This document shows, piece after piece, positions 28,820 through 37,901 of a stretch of 64,000 bases of DNA (position 1 is the first letter of the stretch; each line of letters opens with the position of its first letter). A program made the position numbers and the translations under genes. The DNA comes from Cytobacillus firmus. GTDB taxonomy: Bacteria; Bacillota; Bacilli; Bacillales; Cytobacillaceae. Location of the stretch: the NCBI RefSeq assembly GCF_023657595.1, contig NZ_CP098323.1, positions 1,822,001 through 1,886,000 of the forward strand. The letters are read 5' to 3'. Under the pieces are notes generated by a model, which made no database searches, was not told the DNA's origin, and was given only the letters and a program-made list of their open reading frames with translations.

Positions 28820-29077
28820 ATGTCTGTACTAGAAAATTGGCAGCAATGGAAAGATTTCCTTGGCGATCGTCTTCATCAGGGGATGGATCAGGGAATGAAT
28901 AAGGAAACAGTAAATGACCTTGCTTATCAAATCGGCGATTATTTAGCCAAGCAAGTGGAGCCAAAGAATGATCAGGAAAAAATCCTGGCTGATCTCTGGT
29001 CTGTAGCAAGTCCTGATGAGCAGCATGCCATAGCCAATATGATGGTAAAGCTTGTTCAGAACGACGGTACCCGCTAA
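28820..29077 (+). CDS. ymfJ: DUF3243 protein YmfJ
   Basis: An 85-aa, mostly helical acidic protein (MSVLENWQQWKDFLGDRL...) of the DUF3243 family, conserved in Bacillaceae between ymfI and ymfK; function unknown. AAAGGAGGC precedes the ATG. A TATAAT about 35 nt upstream of the start lacks a recognisable -35. It is closed by an 18-bp terminator, so it is probably monocistronic. Confidence 0.87.
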   Translation: MSVLENWQQWKDFLGDRLHQGMDQGMNKETVNDLAYQIGDYLAKQVEPKNDQEKILADLWSVASPDEQHAIANMMVKLVQNDGTR

Positions 29078-29089
29078 GAAAATAATAGT

Positions 29090-29129
29090 AAAAAGCGAAA
29101 AGAGAGGATTGCCTCTCTTTTCGCTTTTT
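29090..29129. terminator. Strong terminator after ymfJ
   Basis: A perfect 18-bp stem (29090-29107 with 29112-29129), ATTG loop and T5; the A5 on the other side could let it act on both strands. Confidence 0.93.
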
Positions 29130-29310
29130 CCCCAAAACATTTCCTTCCCGCCCAAACGGGTTTTTCCTTTCATATTGGCAAAAAATCATATATTATAGAA
29201 CCTAGATGAAAATTTAGGATAAGTTTAATAAAATTTTACATACCAAAATGAGTTGCTTATATATAAAAAATGCGCAAATACATGCGCATCATGCAGGAGG
29301 AGGTTTTCCG

Positions 29311-30102
29311 GTGGAGAAAACAGAATGGTATTTGGAATATGAAATCCAAAAGAATCGTCCCGGCTTGCTTGGTGATATTTCTTCCCTGCTGGGTATGCTT
29401 TCCATTAATATTGTCACGATCAATGGCGTGGATGAAGGCCGCAGAGGCTTGCTGATTTTAGCTAAAGACCATGAACAGATTGAACGCCTAAAGTCCATTC
29501 TAAATACGATGGACACAATTAAAGTGATTAAGCTCCGGGAGCCTAAGCTGAGGGACCGACTGGCCGTGCGTCATGGCAGATATATTCAAAGGGATGCAGA
29601 TGATAAAAAAACGTTCAGGTTCGTCAGGGACGAGCTTGGGCTGTTGGTTGATTTCATGGCTGAATTATTTAAACAGGAAGGGCACAAGCTAATAGGAATC
29701 AGGGGAATGCCTAGGGTTGGTAAAACAGAATCCATAGTCGCTTCAAGTGTCTGTGCGAACAAACGCTGGTTATTTGTATCATCCACGCTGCTAAAGCAAA
29801 CGATAAGAAATCAGCTGATTGAGGATGAATATAATGAAGACAATTTGTTCATAATAGACGGAATTGTCTCAACCAGACGTGCAAACGAACGGCACTGGCA
29901 GCTCGTCCGGGAAATTATGCGCCTCCCGGCAGTCAAGGTAGTAGAGCATCCCGATATTTTTGTGCAAAATACTGAATACTCTCTTAATGATTTTGATTAT
30001 ATTATTGAGCTTCGTCACGACCATGATGAAGAGATAACATATGATGTGGTAGAGAAGAACAATATGTTCTCTGAATCTGACTTTGGAGGCTTTGATTTTT
30101 AG
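29311..30102 (+). CDS. ymfK: DUF3388 protein YmfK (ACT-like plus P-loop)
   Basis: A 263-aa protein. Residues ~5-75 look like an ACT-type ligand-binding domain (EYEIQKNRPGLLGDISSLLG...INIVTINGV). The rest has an apparent Walker A, GMPRVGKT at 132-139, and FIIDGIVS as a possible Walker B. Function is unknown; the family is conserved upstream of rodZ. GTG 29311 is chosen because AGGAGGAGG lies 7 nt upstream and the product starts MEKTEWYLEYE as in B. subtilis; the open frame extends upstream without similarity. Confidence 0.87.
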   Translation: MEKTEWYLEYEIQKNRPGLLGDISSLLGMLSINIVTINGVDEGRRGLLILAKDHEQIERLKSILNTMDTIKVIKLREPKLRDRLAVRHGRYIQRDADDKKTFRFVRDELGLLVDFMAELFKQEGHKLIGIRGMPRVGKTESIVASSVCANKRWLFVSSTLLKQTIRNQLIEDEYNEDNLFIIDGIVSTRRANERHWQLVREIMRLPAVKVVEHPDIFVQNTEYSLNDFDYIIELRHDHDEEITYDVVEKNNMFSESDFGGFDF

Positions 30103-30123
30103 TAAGTTGGAAGGTGTTGTAAA

Positions 30124-31029
30124 TTGACAGAACTAGGCAATCGATTAAAAGAAGCGCGGCTGGCTAAAGATATGAGCCTTGACGATCTGCAAAAGGTAAC
30201 AAAAATACAAAAACGCTATTTGGTGGGAATTGAAGAGGGCGATTATAGCATGATGCCCGGAAAGTTTTATGTCAGGGCATTTATAAAACAGTATGCTGAA
30301 GCGGTTGGAATTGAACCGGAAGAAATTTTCGAACAGTATAAAGATGATATTCCGGCACAGGTGAATGATGATATTCCGGAAAAGCTATCGCGCGTTCAAT
30401 CCAGGAAAGATCTTTCTGGCAGGACTTCAAAAGTATTCGATATTCTTCCAAAGGTTCTCATTGGTGTCTTCATTGTTGGCCTCATTGCAGTTCTATACAA
30501 TTTTCTGGGGGCCAAAGATCAGGCGGACAATGAAGAGAAGCCATCTGATCTCACTGATGAACAGACGGTGATAGAAGAGTCCGAAAACCTTGCCGAAAGC
30601 AAAAAAGATGAATCAGCAGGTAAGAAAGAAGAATCTGCTGACAAAGATGCTGCTGAGGAAAATGACAAGGACCAAGAAGCCGAGGAAGAGCCAAAGCAGG
30701 AGGTTGCTGTGGTTCAATCCAGCGGAAATGGAACGGTTTATGAATTGAAAAATGCGGACAAGTTTGAACTGGAGGTTTTGTCTACAGGAGAAACTTGGGT
30801 GAATATTAAGAACGGCAAAGGAAATTCCCTCTTCCAGGGAATGCTGACTGCGGATGGCACGAAAAGCCAGAAGGTAGACTTTTCAAAGGAAACAGAAGCT
30901 TCCATTGTAGTCGGAAATTCGACTCAAACTGAAATCTATGTAAACGGCGAAAAAATTGAGTATAAAGTGCCGCCTTCACAATCCGTCAAGCAGGATATAA
31001 CGATTAAGTACGCGCCGAAGACCGAATAG
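30124..31029 (+). CDS. rodZ: Cell-shape protein RodZ (YmfM)
   Basis: RodZ links the MreB cytoskeleton to the wall synthesis machinery. The 301-aa protein has a cytoplasmic Cro-like HTH (residues 1-70), one membrane span (about 110-128: VLIGVFIVGLIAVLYNFLGA), an acidic Lys/Glu-rich linker (~135-200) and an extracellular beta domain (DUF4115) to the end. The start is TTG 30124 behind AAGGTGTTG. It stands between ymfK and pgsA as in B. subtilis. MreBH, a MreB paralogue, is also in the window. Confidence 0.92.
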   Translation: MTELGNRLKEARLAKDMSLDDLQKVTKIQKRYLVGIEEGDYSMMPGKFYVRAFIKQYAEAVGIEPEEIFEQYKDDIPAQVNDDIPEKLSRVQSRKDLSGRTSKVFDILPKVLIGVFIVGLIAVLYNFLGAKDQADNEEKPSDLTDEQTVIEESENLAESKKDESAGKKEESADKDAAEENDKDQEAEEEPKQEVAVVQSSGNGTVYELKNADKFELEVLSTGETWVNIKNGKGNSLFQGMLTADGTKSQKVDFSKETEASIVVGNSTQTEIYVNGEKIEYKVPPSQSVKQDITIKYAPKTE

Positions 31030-31056
31030 TCATCTTTAGATGACTATTTTCGCTTT
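31025..31056 (+). terminator. Intrinsic terminator after rodZ
   Basis: Perfect 10-bp stem AATAGTCATC/GATGACTATT flanking a TTTA loop, then TTTTCGCTTTTT. Confidence 0.85.
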
Positions 31057-31082
31057 TTATGTAAAAATTATCAGTAAAAGGA

Positions 31083-31508
31083 TTGCAGCAAATGTCTTAG
31101 ACTTTTTCTGCAAGAAGCTTCATTTATCGCAGTCTAACGAGCAGTAAGACCCCCACTTCAAGATTCAGTGGAATCAAAGGGGGATAAATGGGGGTCAAAC
31201 TGCCCAATCTAGCTGCGGCTCCTAGGGGCTCGAGGTCATAAGCCAATCAGCTGATGGGAAGAAAAGCACTCCCCACCATCTGCTCGTCTTATGCTTGTCA
31301 CCCCTGGGCAAGTCGCCTCGCTTTATAATGTTAAGGCCCGAAAAGAAGAACAAAGACTAAGAACGCCACATCCTCCCAAAAGCTGCCGCTTTCGGTCGTG
31401 CGATGTATCGCTGCCGTAGCTTTCCTTGTCCTTTGGCAACGTCTTTGTAACCCACTTTCCGTGGGCCTCAACTAACAATCAGCGGGAGATAAAGCCCCCC
31501 ACTGATTG
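31083..31508. repeat. Multi-hairpin intergenic element before pgsA
   Basis: About 430 nt with no gene but six inverted-repeat units. (a) TTGCAG/CTGCAA 31083-31113. (b) GCAGT-aa-GACCCCCA with TGGGGGTC-aa-ACTGC, 31141-31203. (c) A long imperfect stem, 31215-31316, pairing GCGGCT/AGTCGC, AGGGG/CCCCT, CATAAG/CTTATG and AGCTGATGG/CCATCTGCT. (d) 31350-31448, pairing ACAAAGAC/GTCTTTGT, GCCA/TGGC, AAAGCT/AGCTTT and GCGAT/ATCGC. (e) CCCAC/GTGGG 31451-31465. (f) CAATCAG/CTGATTG 31476-31508. It looks like a mosaic of Bacillus intergenic repeats or a structured RNA. The (f) end recurs in part at 56171-56209. Confidence 0.65.
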
Positions 31509-31540
31509 AAGTTTCACTTTATTATACTTGGAGGTAAAAC

Positions 31541-32119
31541 ATGAATCTGCCAAATAAAATTACAGTGTCCCGTATCTTGCTGATACCGATATTTCTGCTC
31601 GTCATGCTCGTCCCTCTTTCATGGGGAAACGTAGAGTTATTAGGAGCTGAAATGCCCGTTACCCATCTGATTGGAGCTCTTATTTTTATTATTGCTTCGG
31701 TTACCGATTGGGTCGACGGCTACTTTGCCCGCAAGTACAATCTGGTTACAAACCTGGGCAAGTTTCTTGATCCGCTTGCAGACAAGCTTCTCGTCTCTGC
31801 AGCATTAATTGTGCTGGTTGATCTTAACCTTGCTCCATCGTGGATTGTCATTATTATAATCAGCCGGGAATTTGCTGTAACAGGTTTAAGGCTTGTTCTG
31901 GCGGGGGAAGGAGAAGTAGTCGCAGCTAATCAGCTCGGCAAAATTAAAACCTGGGCTCAGATTGTGGCCATTTCTGCACTGCTTTTACATAATATTATTT
32001 TTGAAATGGTATCAATCCGCTTTGATCTGATTGCCCTGTGGGTTGCGATGTTCTTTACAATATGGTCCGGCTGGGACTACTTTGCTAAAAACAAGCAGGC
32101 CTTTATAAACTCAAAATAA
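31541..32119 (+). CDS. pgsA: CDP-diacylglycerol-glycerol-3-phosphate 3-phosphatidyltransferase
   Basis: PgsA makes phosphatidylglycerophosphate, the first step to phosphatidylglycerol, an essential membrane lipid. The 192-aa protein has several hydrophobic spans and the CDP-alcohol phosphotransferase motif D-x2-DG-x2-AR-x8-G-x3-D-x3-D in DWVDGYFARKYN followed by GKFLDPLADK. TTGGAGG precedes the ATG. It is separated from rodZ by an unusual 511-nt structured gap. cinA follows 26 nt downstream. Confidence 0.96.
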   Translation: MNLPNKITVSRILLIPIFLLVMLVPLSWGNVELLGAEMPVTHLIGALIFIIASVTDWVDGYFARKYNLVTNLGKFLDPLADKLLVSAALIVLVDLNLAPSWIVIIIISREFAVTGLRLVLAGEGEVVAANQLGKIKTWAQIVAISALLLHNIIFEMVSIRFDLIALWVAMFFTIWSGWDYFAKNKQAFINSK

Positions 32120-32145
32120 TTACTTTATCCGGAGGGGGCTATTGA

Positions 32146-33396
32146 ATGAATGCTGAAATTATTGCTGTCGGGTCTGAGCTTTTGCTTGGACAAATCGTTA
32201 ATACAAATGCCCGCTTTCTTTCCCGGCAGCTTGCTGAACTGGGCATTAACGTTTTTTACCATACAGTGGTTGGAGATAACCCAAAGCGCCTGAGATCTGT
32301 GATCAAAATAGCCGAAAGCCGTTCTGATTTGATCGTCTTCACGGGCGGCCTGGGACCGACAAAGGATGATTTAACAAAAGAAACGATTGCCCGGCATCTT
32401 GGCAAAGAGCTCGTCATGGACGAACAGGCGCTTGAATCTATACAGCTTTATTTTAAACGCACCAACAGAGAGATGACTGAGAATAATAAAAAACAGGCCC
32501 TGGTTCTTGAGGATGCACAGGTGCTTCCTAATGAGCATGGAATGGCACCCGGAATGATTGCCGATAGTGGCCGGCATGTTTTCATGCTTCTTCCGGGGCC
32601 GCCAAACGAGATGGAGCCGATGTTCCTTAAACATGCCTTTCCAGCCCTGCAATCCAAGCTGGGAACCGAGGATGTAATTGTTTCCCGGGTGCTGCACTTC
32701 TTCGGGATTGGAGAAGCCATGCTGGAAACGGAGATTGAAGATATTATTGATGCTCAGAGCAATCCAACCATTGCCCCGCTTGCTTCTGATGGGGAAGTTA
32801 CTCTGAGGGTCACAGCAAAGCATAGTCAGCCTAACACGGCCATGATGCTGATTAATGAAGCTGAAACTAAAATTCTGGAGCGTGTCGGCGAATACTTCTA
32901 TGGCTATGATGATACTTCCCTGATGTATGAGCTCACCAAGCTGATTAAGGAGAGCAGCATGACTATTTCGGCAGCGGAGAGTTTAACAGGCGGCATGTTC
33001 CAGGAAGAGTTTACATCCATTCCGGGAGCCGGCGGACTTTTAAAGGGCGGAGTGGTCTGCTACACAAACGAAGTTAAGGCTGAAGTATTAAAAGTCCGCA
33101 AAGAAACGATTGATAACGACGGGGTTGTCAGTGCACAGTGTGCTGCCGAGCTTGCTGAGAATGTCGCAAGCCTTACAAATGCCGATATCGGTATCAGCTT
33201 CACAGGTGTTGCCGGTCCGGATGAATTGGAAGGCAACCCTGTCGGTACAGTATATATAGGCATTTGGATAAAAGGAAGGCCGGTGCAGACCGAAAAGCTG
33301 AACCTTGGAGGTACCAGGGCAGCCAATCGGGTTCGTACAGTAAAATACGGCTGCCATTTTCTTATTAAAGCATTAAAAGAAACTCAGAACGCTTAA
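32146..33396 (+). CDS. cinA: CinA, competence/damage-inducible protein with PncC domain
   Basis: A 416-aa CinA. The N-terminal half is a MoCF-like domain ([30 protein letters not shown]) with ADP-ribose pyrophosphatase activity in characterised homologues. The C-terminal half is the nicotinamide-nucleotide deamidase (PncC) domain with [19 protein letters not shown] and [33 protein letters not shown]. Just before recA as in other bacilli, where cinA-recA are co-induced in competence; here a terminator separates them. Confidence 0.95.
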   Translation: MNAEIIAVGSELLLGQIVNTNARFLSRQLAELGINVFYHTVVGDNPKRLRSVIKIAESRSDLIVFTGGLGPTKDDLTKETIARHLGKELVMDEQALESIQLYFKRTNREMTENNKKQALVLEDAQVLPNEHGMAPGMIADSGRHVFMLLPGPPNEMEPMFLKHAFPALQSKLGTEDVIVSRVLHFFGIGEAMLETEIEDIIDAQSNPTIAPLASDGEVTLRVTAKHSQPNTAMMLINEAETKILERVGEYFYGYDDTSLMYELTKLIKESSMTISAAESLTGGMFQEEFTSIPGAGGLLKGGVVCYTNEVKAEVLKVRKETIDNDGVVSAQCAAELAENVASLTNADIGISFTGVAGPDELEGNPVGTVYIGIWIKGRPVQTEKLNLGGTRAANRVRTVKYGCHFLIKALKETQNA

Positions 33397-33416
33397 AAAT
33401 GCGTTCTGAGTTTTTA
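33381..33416 (+). terminator. Terminator overlapping the cinA stop
   Basis: Perfect 12-bp stem AACTCAGAACGC/GCGTTCTGAGTT (33381-33392, 33401-33412) with the stop codon in the loop, then T3. Confidence 0.88.
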
Positions 33417-33541
33417 GTAGCCAAAAATAATAGACAGACTTCTTGCCGAAATGCGATTTCATCTACTGATTGACCCTTGAAAAACCTCACTTTCCCCGGC
33501 ATTCTTGATATTTTCAGGCATAATGTGCAAGAGAAAAAAAT

Positions 33542-33555
33542 CGAATGGATGTTCG
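33542..33555. promoter_or_regulatory. LexA (DinR) box upstream of recA
   Basis: CGAATGGATGTTCG matches CGAACnnnnGTTCG with one change (C to T at position 5). It lies 9 nt before the recA -35 element. SOS control of recA by LexA is established in Bacillus. Confidence 0.8.
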
Positions 33556-33564
33556 ACTTTTTGC

Positions 33565-33593
33565 TCGACAAATGCGTTGAAAAGGTTTATAGT
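33565..33593 (+). promoter_or_regulatory. Sigma-A promoter of recA
   Basis: TCGACA (33565-33570), 17 nt, TATAGT (33588-33593). The leader contains a perfect 8-bp stem, ACGAATCT/AGATTCGT (33620-33627, 33639-33646). Confidence 0.75.
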
Positions 33594-33669
33594 AGAGTTA
33601 GGTTTTGAGATGAGACAAAACGAATCTAATCAAAAGACAGATTCGTCTATATAAAAGGAGGAACTATTA

Positions 33670-34710
33670 GTGAGTGATCGTCAAGCAGCTCTTGAAATGG
33701 CGTTAAAACAAATAGAAAAGCAATTTGGTAAAGGTTCTATCATGAAGCTCGGGGAACAGACTGACCGCAGAATTTCCACTGTACCAAGCGGATCTCTTGC
33801 GCTTGATGCAGCTCTTGGGGTAGGCGGCTATCCAAGAGGACGTATTATTGAAGTCTATGGACCGGAGAGCTCAGGTAAAACAACAGTAGCCCTGCATGCT
33901 ATTGCAGAAGTTCAGGCAAGCGGCGGACAAGCAGCGTTTATCGATGCCGAACACGCCTTAGACCCTGTTTATGCACAAAAACTTGGTGTGAATATTGACG
34001 AACTTCTTCTTTCTCAGCCTGATACCGGGGAGCAGGCGCTTGAAATTGCAGAAGCCCTTGTTCGAAGCGGTGCTATTGATATTCTCGTAGTTGACTCTGT
34101 GGCAGCCCTTGTTCCCAAGGCTGAAATTGAAGGAGAAATGGGTGACTCCCATGTGGGTCTGCAGGCCCGCCTTATGTCACAGGCACTTCGTAAGCTATCA
34201 GGCGCAATCAACAAATCAAAGACAATCGCGATTTTCATTAACCAAATCCGTGAAAAAATCGGAATTATGTTTGGAAACCCTGAGACGACTCCAGGGGGAC
34301 GCGCATTGAAATTCTACTCTTCCATCCGCCTTGAAGTGCGCCGTGCAGAAACTCTTAAACAAGGCAATGAAATGGTTGGTAATAAGACAAAGATTAAAAT
34401 TGTCAAAAATAAAGTCGCTCCTCCATTCCGAGTGGCGGAAGTTGACATCATGTACGGTGAAGGAATCTCCAAGGAAGGTGAAATCATCGATCTTGGCTCT
34501 GAGCTGGATATTGTCCAAAAGAGCGGTTCATGGTACTCATTCAACGAGGAGCGCTTAGGCCAAGGCCGTGAAAACGCCAAGGTATTCCTAAAAGAAAACC
34601 CTGAAATCCGCCTGACTATCCAAAAACAAATCCGCGAACATTATGGACTTGATGAAGAAAAAGTAGCCAGTGGAGACGAAGGGCAGGAAGAATTCGAGCT
34701 GATCGATTAA
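33670..34710 (+). CDS. recA: Recombinase RecA
   Basis: RecA forms filaments on single-stranded DNA for strand exchange and triggers LexA self-cleavage. The 346-aa protein has Walker [10 protein letters not shown], the AEHALDP motif, Walker [13 protein letters not shown], the L1/L2 DNA loops ([40 protein letters not shown]) and an acidic C-terminus ([11 protein letters not shown]). GTG 33670 follows AGGAGG (33657-33662). LexA box and promoter are upstream; a terminator follows. Confidence 0.98.
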   Translation: MSDRQAALEMALKQIEKQFGKGSIMKLGEQTDRRISTVPSGSLALDAALGVGGYPRGRIIEVYGPESSGKTTVALHAIAEVQASGGQAAFIDAEHALDPVYAQKLGVNIDELLLSQPDTGEQALEIAEALVRSGAIDILVVDSVAALVPKAEIEGEMGDSHVGLQARLMSQALRKLSGAINKSKTIAIFINQIREKIGIMFGNPETTPGGRALKFYSSIRLEVRRAETLKQGNEMVGNKTKIKIVKNKVAPPFRVAEVDIMYGEGISKEGEIIDLGSELDIVQKSGSWYSFNEERLGQGRENAKVFLKENPEIRLTIQKQIREHYGLDEEKVASGDEGQEEFELID

Positions 34711-34718
34711 TACAAAGG

Positions 34719-34751
34719 AAAAGCAAAGTCCTGAGTGGCTTTGCTTTTTTT
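34719..34751 (+). terminator. Intrinsic terminator after recA
   Basis: Perfect 10-bp stem AAAAGCAAAG/CTTTGCTTTT (34719-34728, 34739-34748) and a T run. Confidence 0.85.
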
Positions 34752-34807
34752 TCTTCAAAAGTGTTCAAACCAATCGAAATATTAAGAAAAGCCCTTAAGA
34801 CAAACCC

Positions 34808-34836
34808 TTGACAATAAAATTCCACAGCTTTACAAT
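34808..34836 (+). promoter_or_regulatory. Strong sigma-A promoter of rny
   Basis: Consensus TTGACA (34808-34813), 17 nt, TACAAT (34831-34836). Confidence 0.75.
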
Positions 34837-34842
34837 TAAAAA

Positions 34843-35066
34843 TGTATATTTTACATTTTATATGTAAAGAAATCCTTATTGAGTCAGACTCTGTCTGGCT
34901 CCAGGCTCCATTGGCATTTCATACGTTAATAAACTGCCAGCCGTCAGATGGATGCCCAGTGCTTTTTTAAGATTGAAACGTTTAAAAGCCTTAGTGCTGT
35001 ATATTGAATTGGACAATGTACATGCCAACACTTTAAAAAACGTAACACAAACAAGTTCATAGCAAG
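34843..35066 (+). other. Long rny leader
   Basis: About 220 nt of untranslated leader. It contains TTTACA/TGTAAA flanking a 7-nt loop near the 5' end and an AGTCAGAC/GTCTGGCT stem around 34882-34900. The rest shows no gene. Confidence 0.4.
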
Positions 35067-35079
35067 AGGAGGTGAAATG

Positions 35080-36642
35080 ATGGATCTAGTAACAGCAATC
35101 ATCTCCATTTTGCTTGGCCTAATCGTCGGTGCTTTTGTTGGCTATTTTGTTCGCAAATCTATTGCCGAAGCTAAAATTGCAGGAGCTAAAGATGCTGCTG
35201 AGCAGATTTTGGAAGACGCAAAGCGAGAAGCTGAGGCTACGAAGAAGGAAGCCCTGCTTGAAGCGAAAGATGAAATTCACAAGCTCCGCACAGATGCGGA
35301 AAGTGAAGTTCGTGATCGAAGAAATGAACTGCAAAAACAAGAAAATCGCTTAATGCAAAAAGAAGAGAACCTTGATCGCAAAGATGAAACGTTAGATAAA
35401 CGTGAAGCGCTTTTAGAAAAGAGGGACGATTCTCTTAGCAAAAGACAACAGCATATTGAAGAGATGGAAAGCAAAGTGGAAGATATGATTAAAGAGCAGC
35501 AAGCTGAGCTGGAACGCATCTCAGGCTTGACTCGTGAAGAGGCAAAGTCCATCATTTTAGAGCGCACTGAGCAGGAAGTGGCTCACGATGTCGCCATTAT
35601 GGTAAAAGAGAGCGAGACTAGAGCGAAAGAGGACGCTGATAAGAAGGCGAAGGAAATCCTGTCACTGGCTATCCAAAGATGTGCAGCTGATCATGTAGCA
35701 GAAACTACTGTATCAGTTGTCAACCTGCCAAATGATGAGATGAAAGGGCGTATTATTGGCCGTGAAGGCCGTAATATCCGTACTCTGGAAACCTTGACCG
35801 GAATTGATCTTATTATCGATGATACGCCGGAAGCGGTTATTTTATCCGGCTTTGATCCAATTCGCCGTGAAACTGCACGCTTAGCTTTAGACAAATTGGT
35901 TCAGGACGGTCGCATCCATCCAGCTCGGATCGAGGAAATGGTCGATAAGGCCCGCCGTGAAGTGGATGAACACATCCGCGAAATCGGAGAGCAAACCACT
36001 TTTGAGGTTGGTGTTCACGGCCTGCATCCAGATTTAATCAAAATTCTTGGCCGATTAAAATTCCGTACAAGCTACGGCCAGAACGTGTTAAAGCATTCAA
36101 TGGAAGTGGCTCAGCTTTCAGGGCTGCTGGCTGCCGAATTGGGACAGGACGAAACATTGGCACGCCGGGCAGGATTGCTTCATGATATCGGTAAAGCAAT
36201 TGATCATGAAGTGGAAGGGAGCCATGTTGAAATCGGTGTGGAGCTTGCCACTAAGTATAAGGAGCATCCTGTTGTCATAAACAGTATCGCTTCCCACCAT
36301 GGTGACACAGAGCCAACATCAATCATTGCCGTGCTTGTCGCTGCAGCTGATGCTTTATCAGCAGCAAGACCTGGAGCAAGAAGAGAGACGCTTGAGAACT
36401 ATATTCGCCGTCTTGAAAAGCTTGAAGAGATTTCCGAATCCTATGATGGTGTTGAAAAGTCATTCGCCATTCAAGCTGGACGCGAAATCCGCATTATGGT
36501 TAAGCCTGAACAAATTGATGACCTTGAAGCTCATCGTTTGGCAAGGGATATCCGTAAGAAGATTGAAGAAGAACTTGATTATCCAGGCCATATCAAGGTT
36601 ACGGTTATCCGTGAAACGAGGGCCGTTGAATATGCAAAATAA
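35080..36642 (+). CDS. rny: Ribonuclease Y
   Basis: RNase Y is the membrane-anchored endonuclease that starts decay of many Bacillus mRNAs. The 520-aa protein has an N-terminal membrane span (~2-22), a long coiled coil (~25-200, Lys/Glu/Arg-rich), a KH domain (~210-275: [19 protein letters not shown]) and an HD domain with the metal pair in [14 protein letters not shown] (~365-370). Two adjacent ATGs (35077, 35080) are possible; I prefer 35080 because GGAGG then lies 7 nt away rather than 4. The B. subtilis pbpX that sits between recA and rny is absent. Confidence 0.96.
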   Translation: MDLVTAIISILLGLIVGAFVGYFVRKSIAEAKIAGAKDAAEQILEDAKREAEATKKEALLEAKDEIHKLRTDAESEVRDRRNELQKQENRLMQKEENLDRKDETLDKREALLEKRDDSLSKRQQHIEEMESKVEDMIKEQQAELERISGLTREEAKSIILERTEQEVAHDVAIMVKESETRAKEDADKKAKEILSLAIQRCAADHVAETTVSVVNLPNDEMKGRIIGREGRNIRTLETLTGIDLIIDDTPEAVILSGFDPIRRETARLALDKLVQDGRIHPARIEEMVDKARREVDEHIREIGEQTTFEVGVHGLHPDLIKILGRLKFRTSYGQNVLKHSMEVAQLSGLLAAELGQDETLARRAGLLHDIGKAIDHEVEGSHVEIGVELATKYKEHPVVINSIASHHGDTEPTSIIAVLVAAADALSAARPGARRETLENYIRRLEKLEEISESYDGVEKSFAIQAGREIRIMVKPEQIDDLEAHRLARDIRKKIEEELDYPGHIKVTVIRETRAVEYAK

Positions 36643-36672
36643 AGCGATGCACATGCATCGCTTTATTTCTTT
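36637..36672 (+). terminator. Terminator overlapping the rny stop
   Basis: Perfect 14-bp stem (36637-36650 with 36655-36668) with ACAT loop and a short T tract. Confidence 0.85.
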
Positions 36673-36771
36673 TTCAGGGTGTGCTTAAAATTGAAGCAGG
36701 AAACTGTGTTACACTAAGAATAAGAACTGAAAAAGCATACATATATCTTTATAAACAGAAAGGGATATGAC

Positions 36772-37569
36772 ATGAATATATTATTTGTCGGAGATGTGGT
36801 GGGATCCCAAGGCCGGGATATGATCACTGAATATGTACCGAAGCTTAAGGAAAAATACCGGCCGCATATCACTATTATTAATGGGGAAAATGCAGCAGGA
36901 GGAAAGGGAATTACGGAAAAGATTTATCGGGGATTTCTTGAGGCTGGTGCACAGGCGGTGACACTCGGGAATCATACATGGGATAACCGGGAAATTTTTG
37001 AATTTATTGACCGCGCTAAATATATGGTTCGTCCGGCTAATTTTCCTTCTAATAACCCTGGCAAAGGCATGGTTTTTTTGAAGTTTAATACAGAGGAAGT
37101 AGCTGTTATCAGCCTTCAGGGCAGAACTTTTATGAATACAAGTGACTGCCCTTTCCAAAAGGCAGATGAATTGATAAAAGAAGCCCGGGAAAGGACTCCA
37201 TTTATTTTTGTTGATTTTCATGCAGAAGCAACAAGTGAAAAACAGGCCATGGGCTGGTATTTAGATGGAAAAGTATCAGCAGTCGTAGGTACGCACACCC
37301 ACGTGCAGACAGCCGATAACCGCATTTTGCCTGGGGGGACGGCCTTTATGTCTGATGTGGGGATGACAGGGCCATATGACGGTATCCTTGGTGTGGAAAA
37401 AGAAGCAGTGATCAAAAGGTTTATCTCAGGGCTCCCGGTTCGATTTGAGGTTCCGAAAGAAGGCAGGACCCAATTGAGCGCAGCGGTCATTGAACTGAAT
37501 CCTAAAACAGGATTGGCCAAAAAAATTGACCGGATCCTAATTAATGATGACCATCCTTTTTACTCATAA
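36772..37569 (+). CDS. ymdB: Metallophosphoesterase YmdB
   Basis: YmdB is a cyclic-nucleotide phosphodiesterase-type metallophosphoesterase, needed in B. subtilis for biofilm/motility switching. The 265-aa protein has all metal-ligand motifs: FVGDVVGSQGRD, NGENAAGGKG, LGNHTWDN, DFHAEATSEKQ and VVGTHTHVQTAD. AAAGGG precedes the ATG. It directly follows rny and precedes spoVS, as in B. subtilis; a terminator follows. Confidence 0.94.
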   Translation: MNILFVGDVVGSQGRDMITEYVPKLKEKYRPHITIINGENAAGGKGITEKIYRGFLEAGAQAVTLGNHTWDNREIFEFIDRAKYMVRPANFPSNNPGKGMVFLKFNTEEVAVISLQGRTFMNTSDCPFQKADELIKEARERTPFIFVDFHAEATSEKQAMGWYLDGKVSAVVGTHTHVQTADNRILPGGTAFMSDVGMTGPYDGILGVEKEAVIKRFISGLPVRFEVPKEGRTQLSAAVIELNPKTGLAKKIDRILINDDHPFYS

Positions 37570-37575
37570 ATTGAT

Positions 37576-37615
37576 AAAAGACTGCATCCGGAGGGGCCGG
37601 ATCGCAGTCTTTTTG
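37576..37615 (+). terminator. Intrinsic terminator after ymdB
   Basis: AAAAGACTGC/GCAGTCTTTT (37576-37585, 37604-37613) with inner ATCCGG/CCGGAT, then T's. Confidence 0.88.
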
Positions 37616-37885
37616 TATTAGCAGTAACAAGACTTAAGGTGCGCTTTTCTTGGACAAGCAGAAATCAGTAAGAAAATCAGGCTGAAACCCAGCTTTTTTT
37701 GTCCAAGCCGGAATATGTGAATTCCAAGCTGAATATAGTAGCAATGGAATGATATATAGACCTGGTGCTAAATTCCATCAAAGCGGGTAGTGTATGAACG
37801 GAAAGAAATGGCCTGACTTGAAGGCATTCGGCCATTACAGAAGGTTATATCTGCGCTTTGAGCAATGCATACAGGAGGGGTAAAA
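37616..37885 (+). other. spoVS upstream region
   Basis: About 270 nt without a gene. CTTGGACAA (37649-37657) is perfectly complementary to TTGTCCAAG (37699-37707), the latter directly after a T7 run. A weak sigma-H-like pair, CGGAATA (37709-37715) and GAAT (37731-37734), is one base too far apart. spoVS is sigma-H dependent in B. subtilis, so its promoter should lie here. Confidence 0.35.
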
Positions 37886-37901
37886 CGAGGAGGAGCTAGG
37901 A

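Noticed and set aside
31083..31540. T-box or known riboswitch before pgsA
   Set aside because: No T-box consensus or terminator/antiterminator pair ahead of pgsA, and no aptamer core I recognise.
37709..37734. Sigma-H promoter for spoVS
   Set aside because: Elements are one base too far apart and the -35 match is partial; kept only as a weak note.
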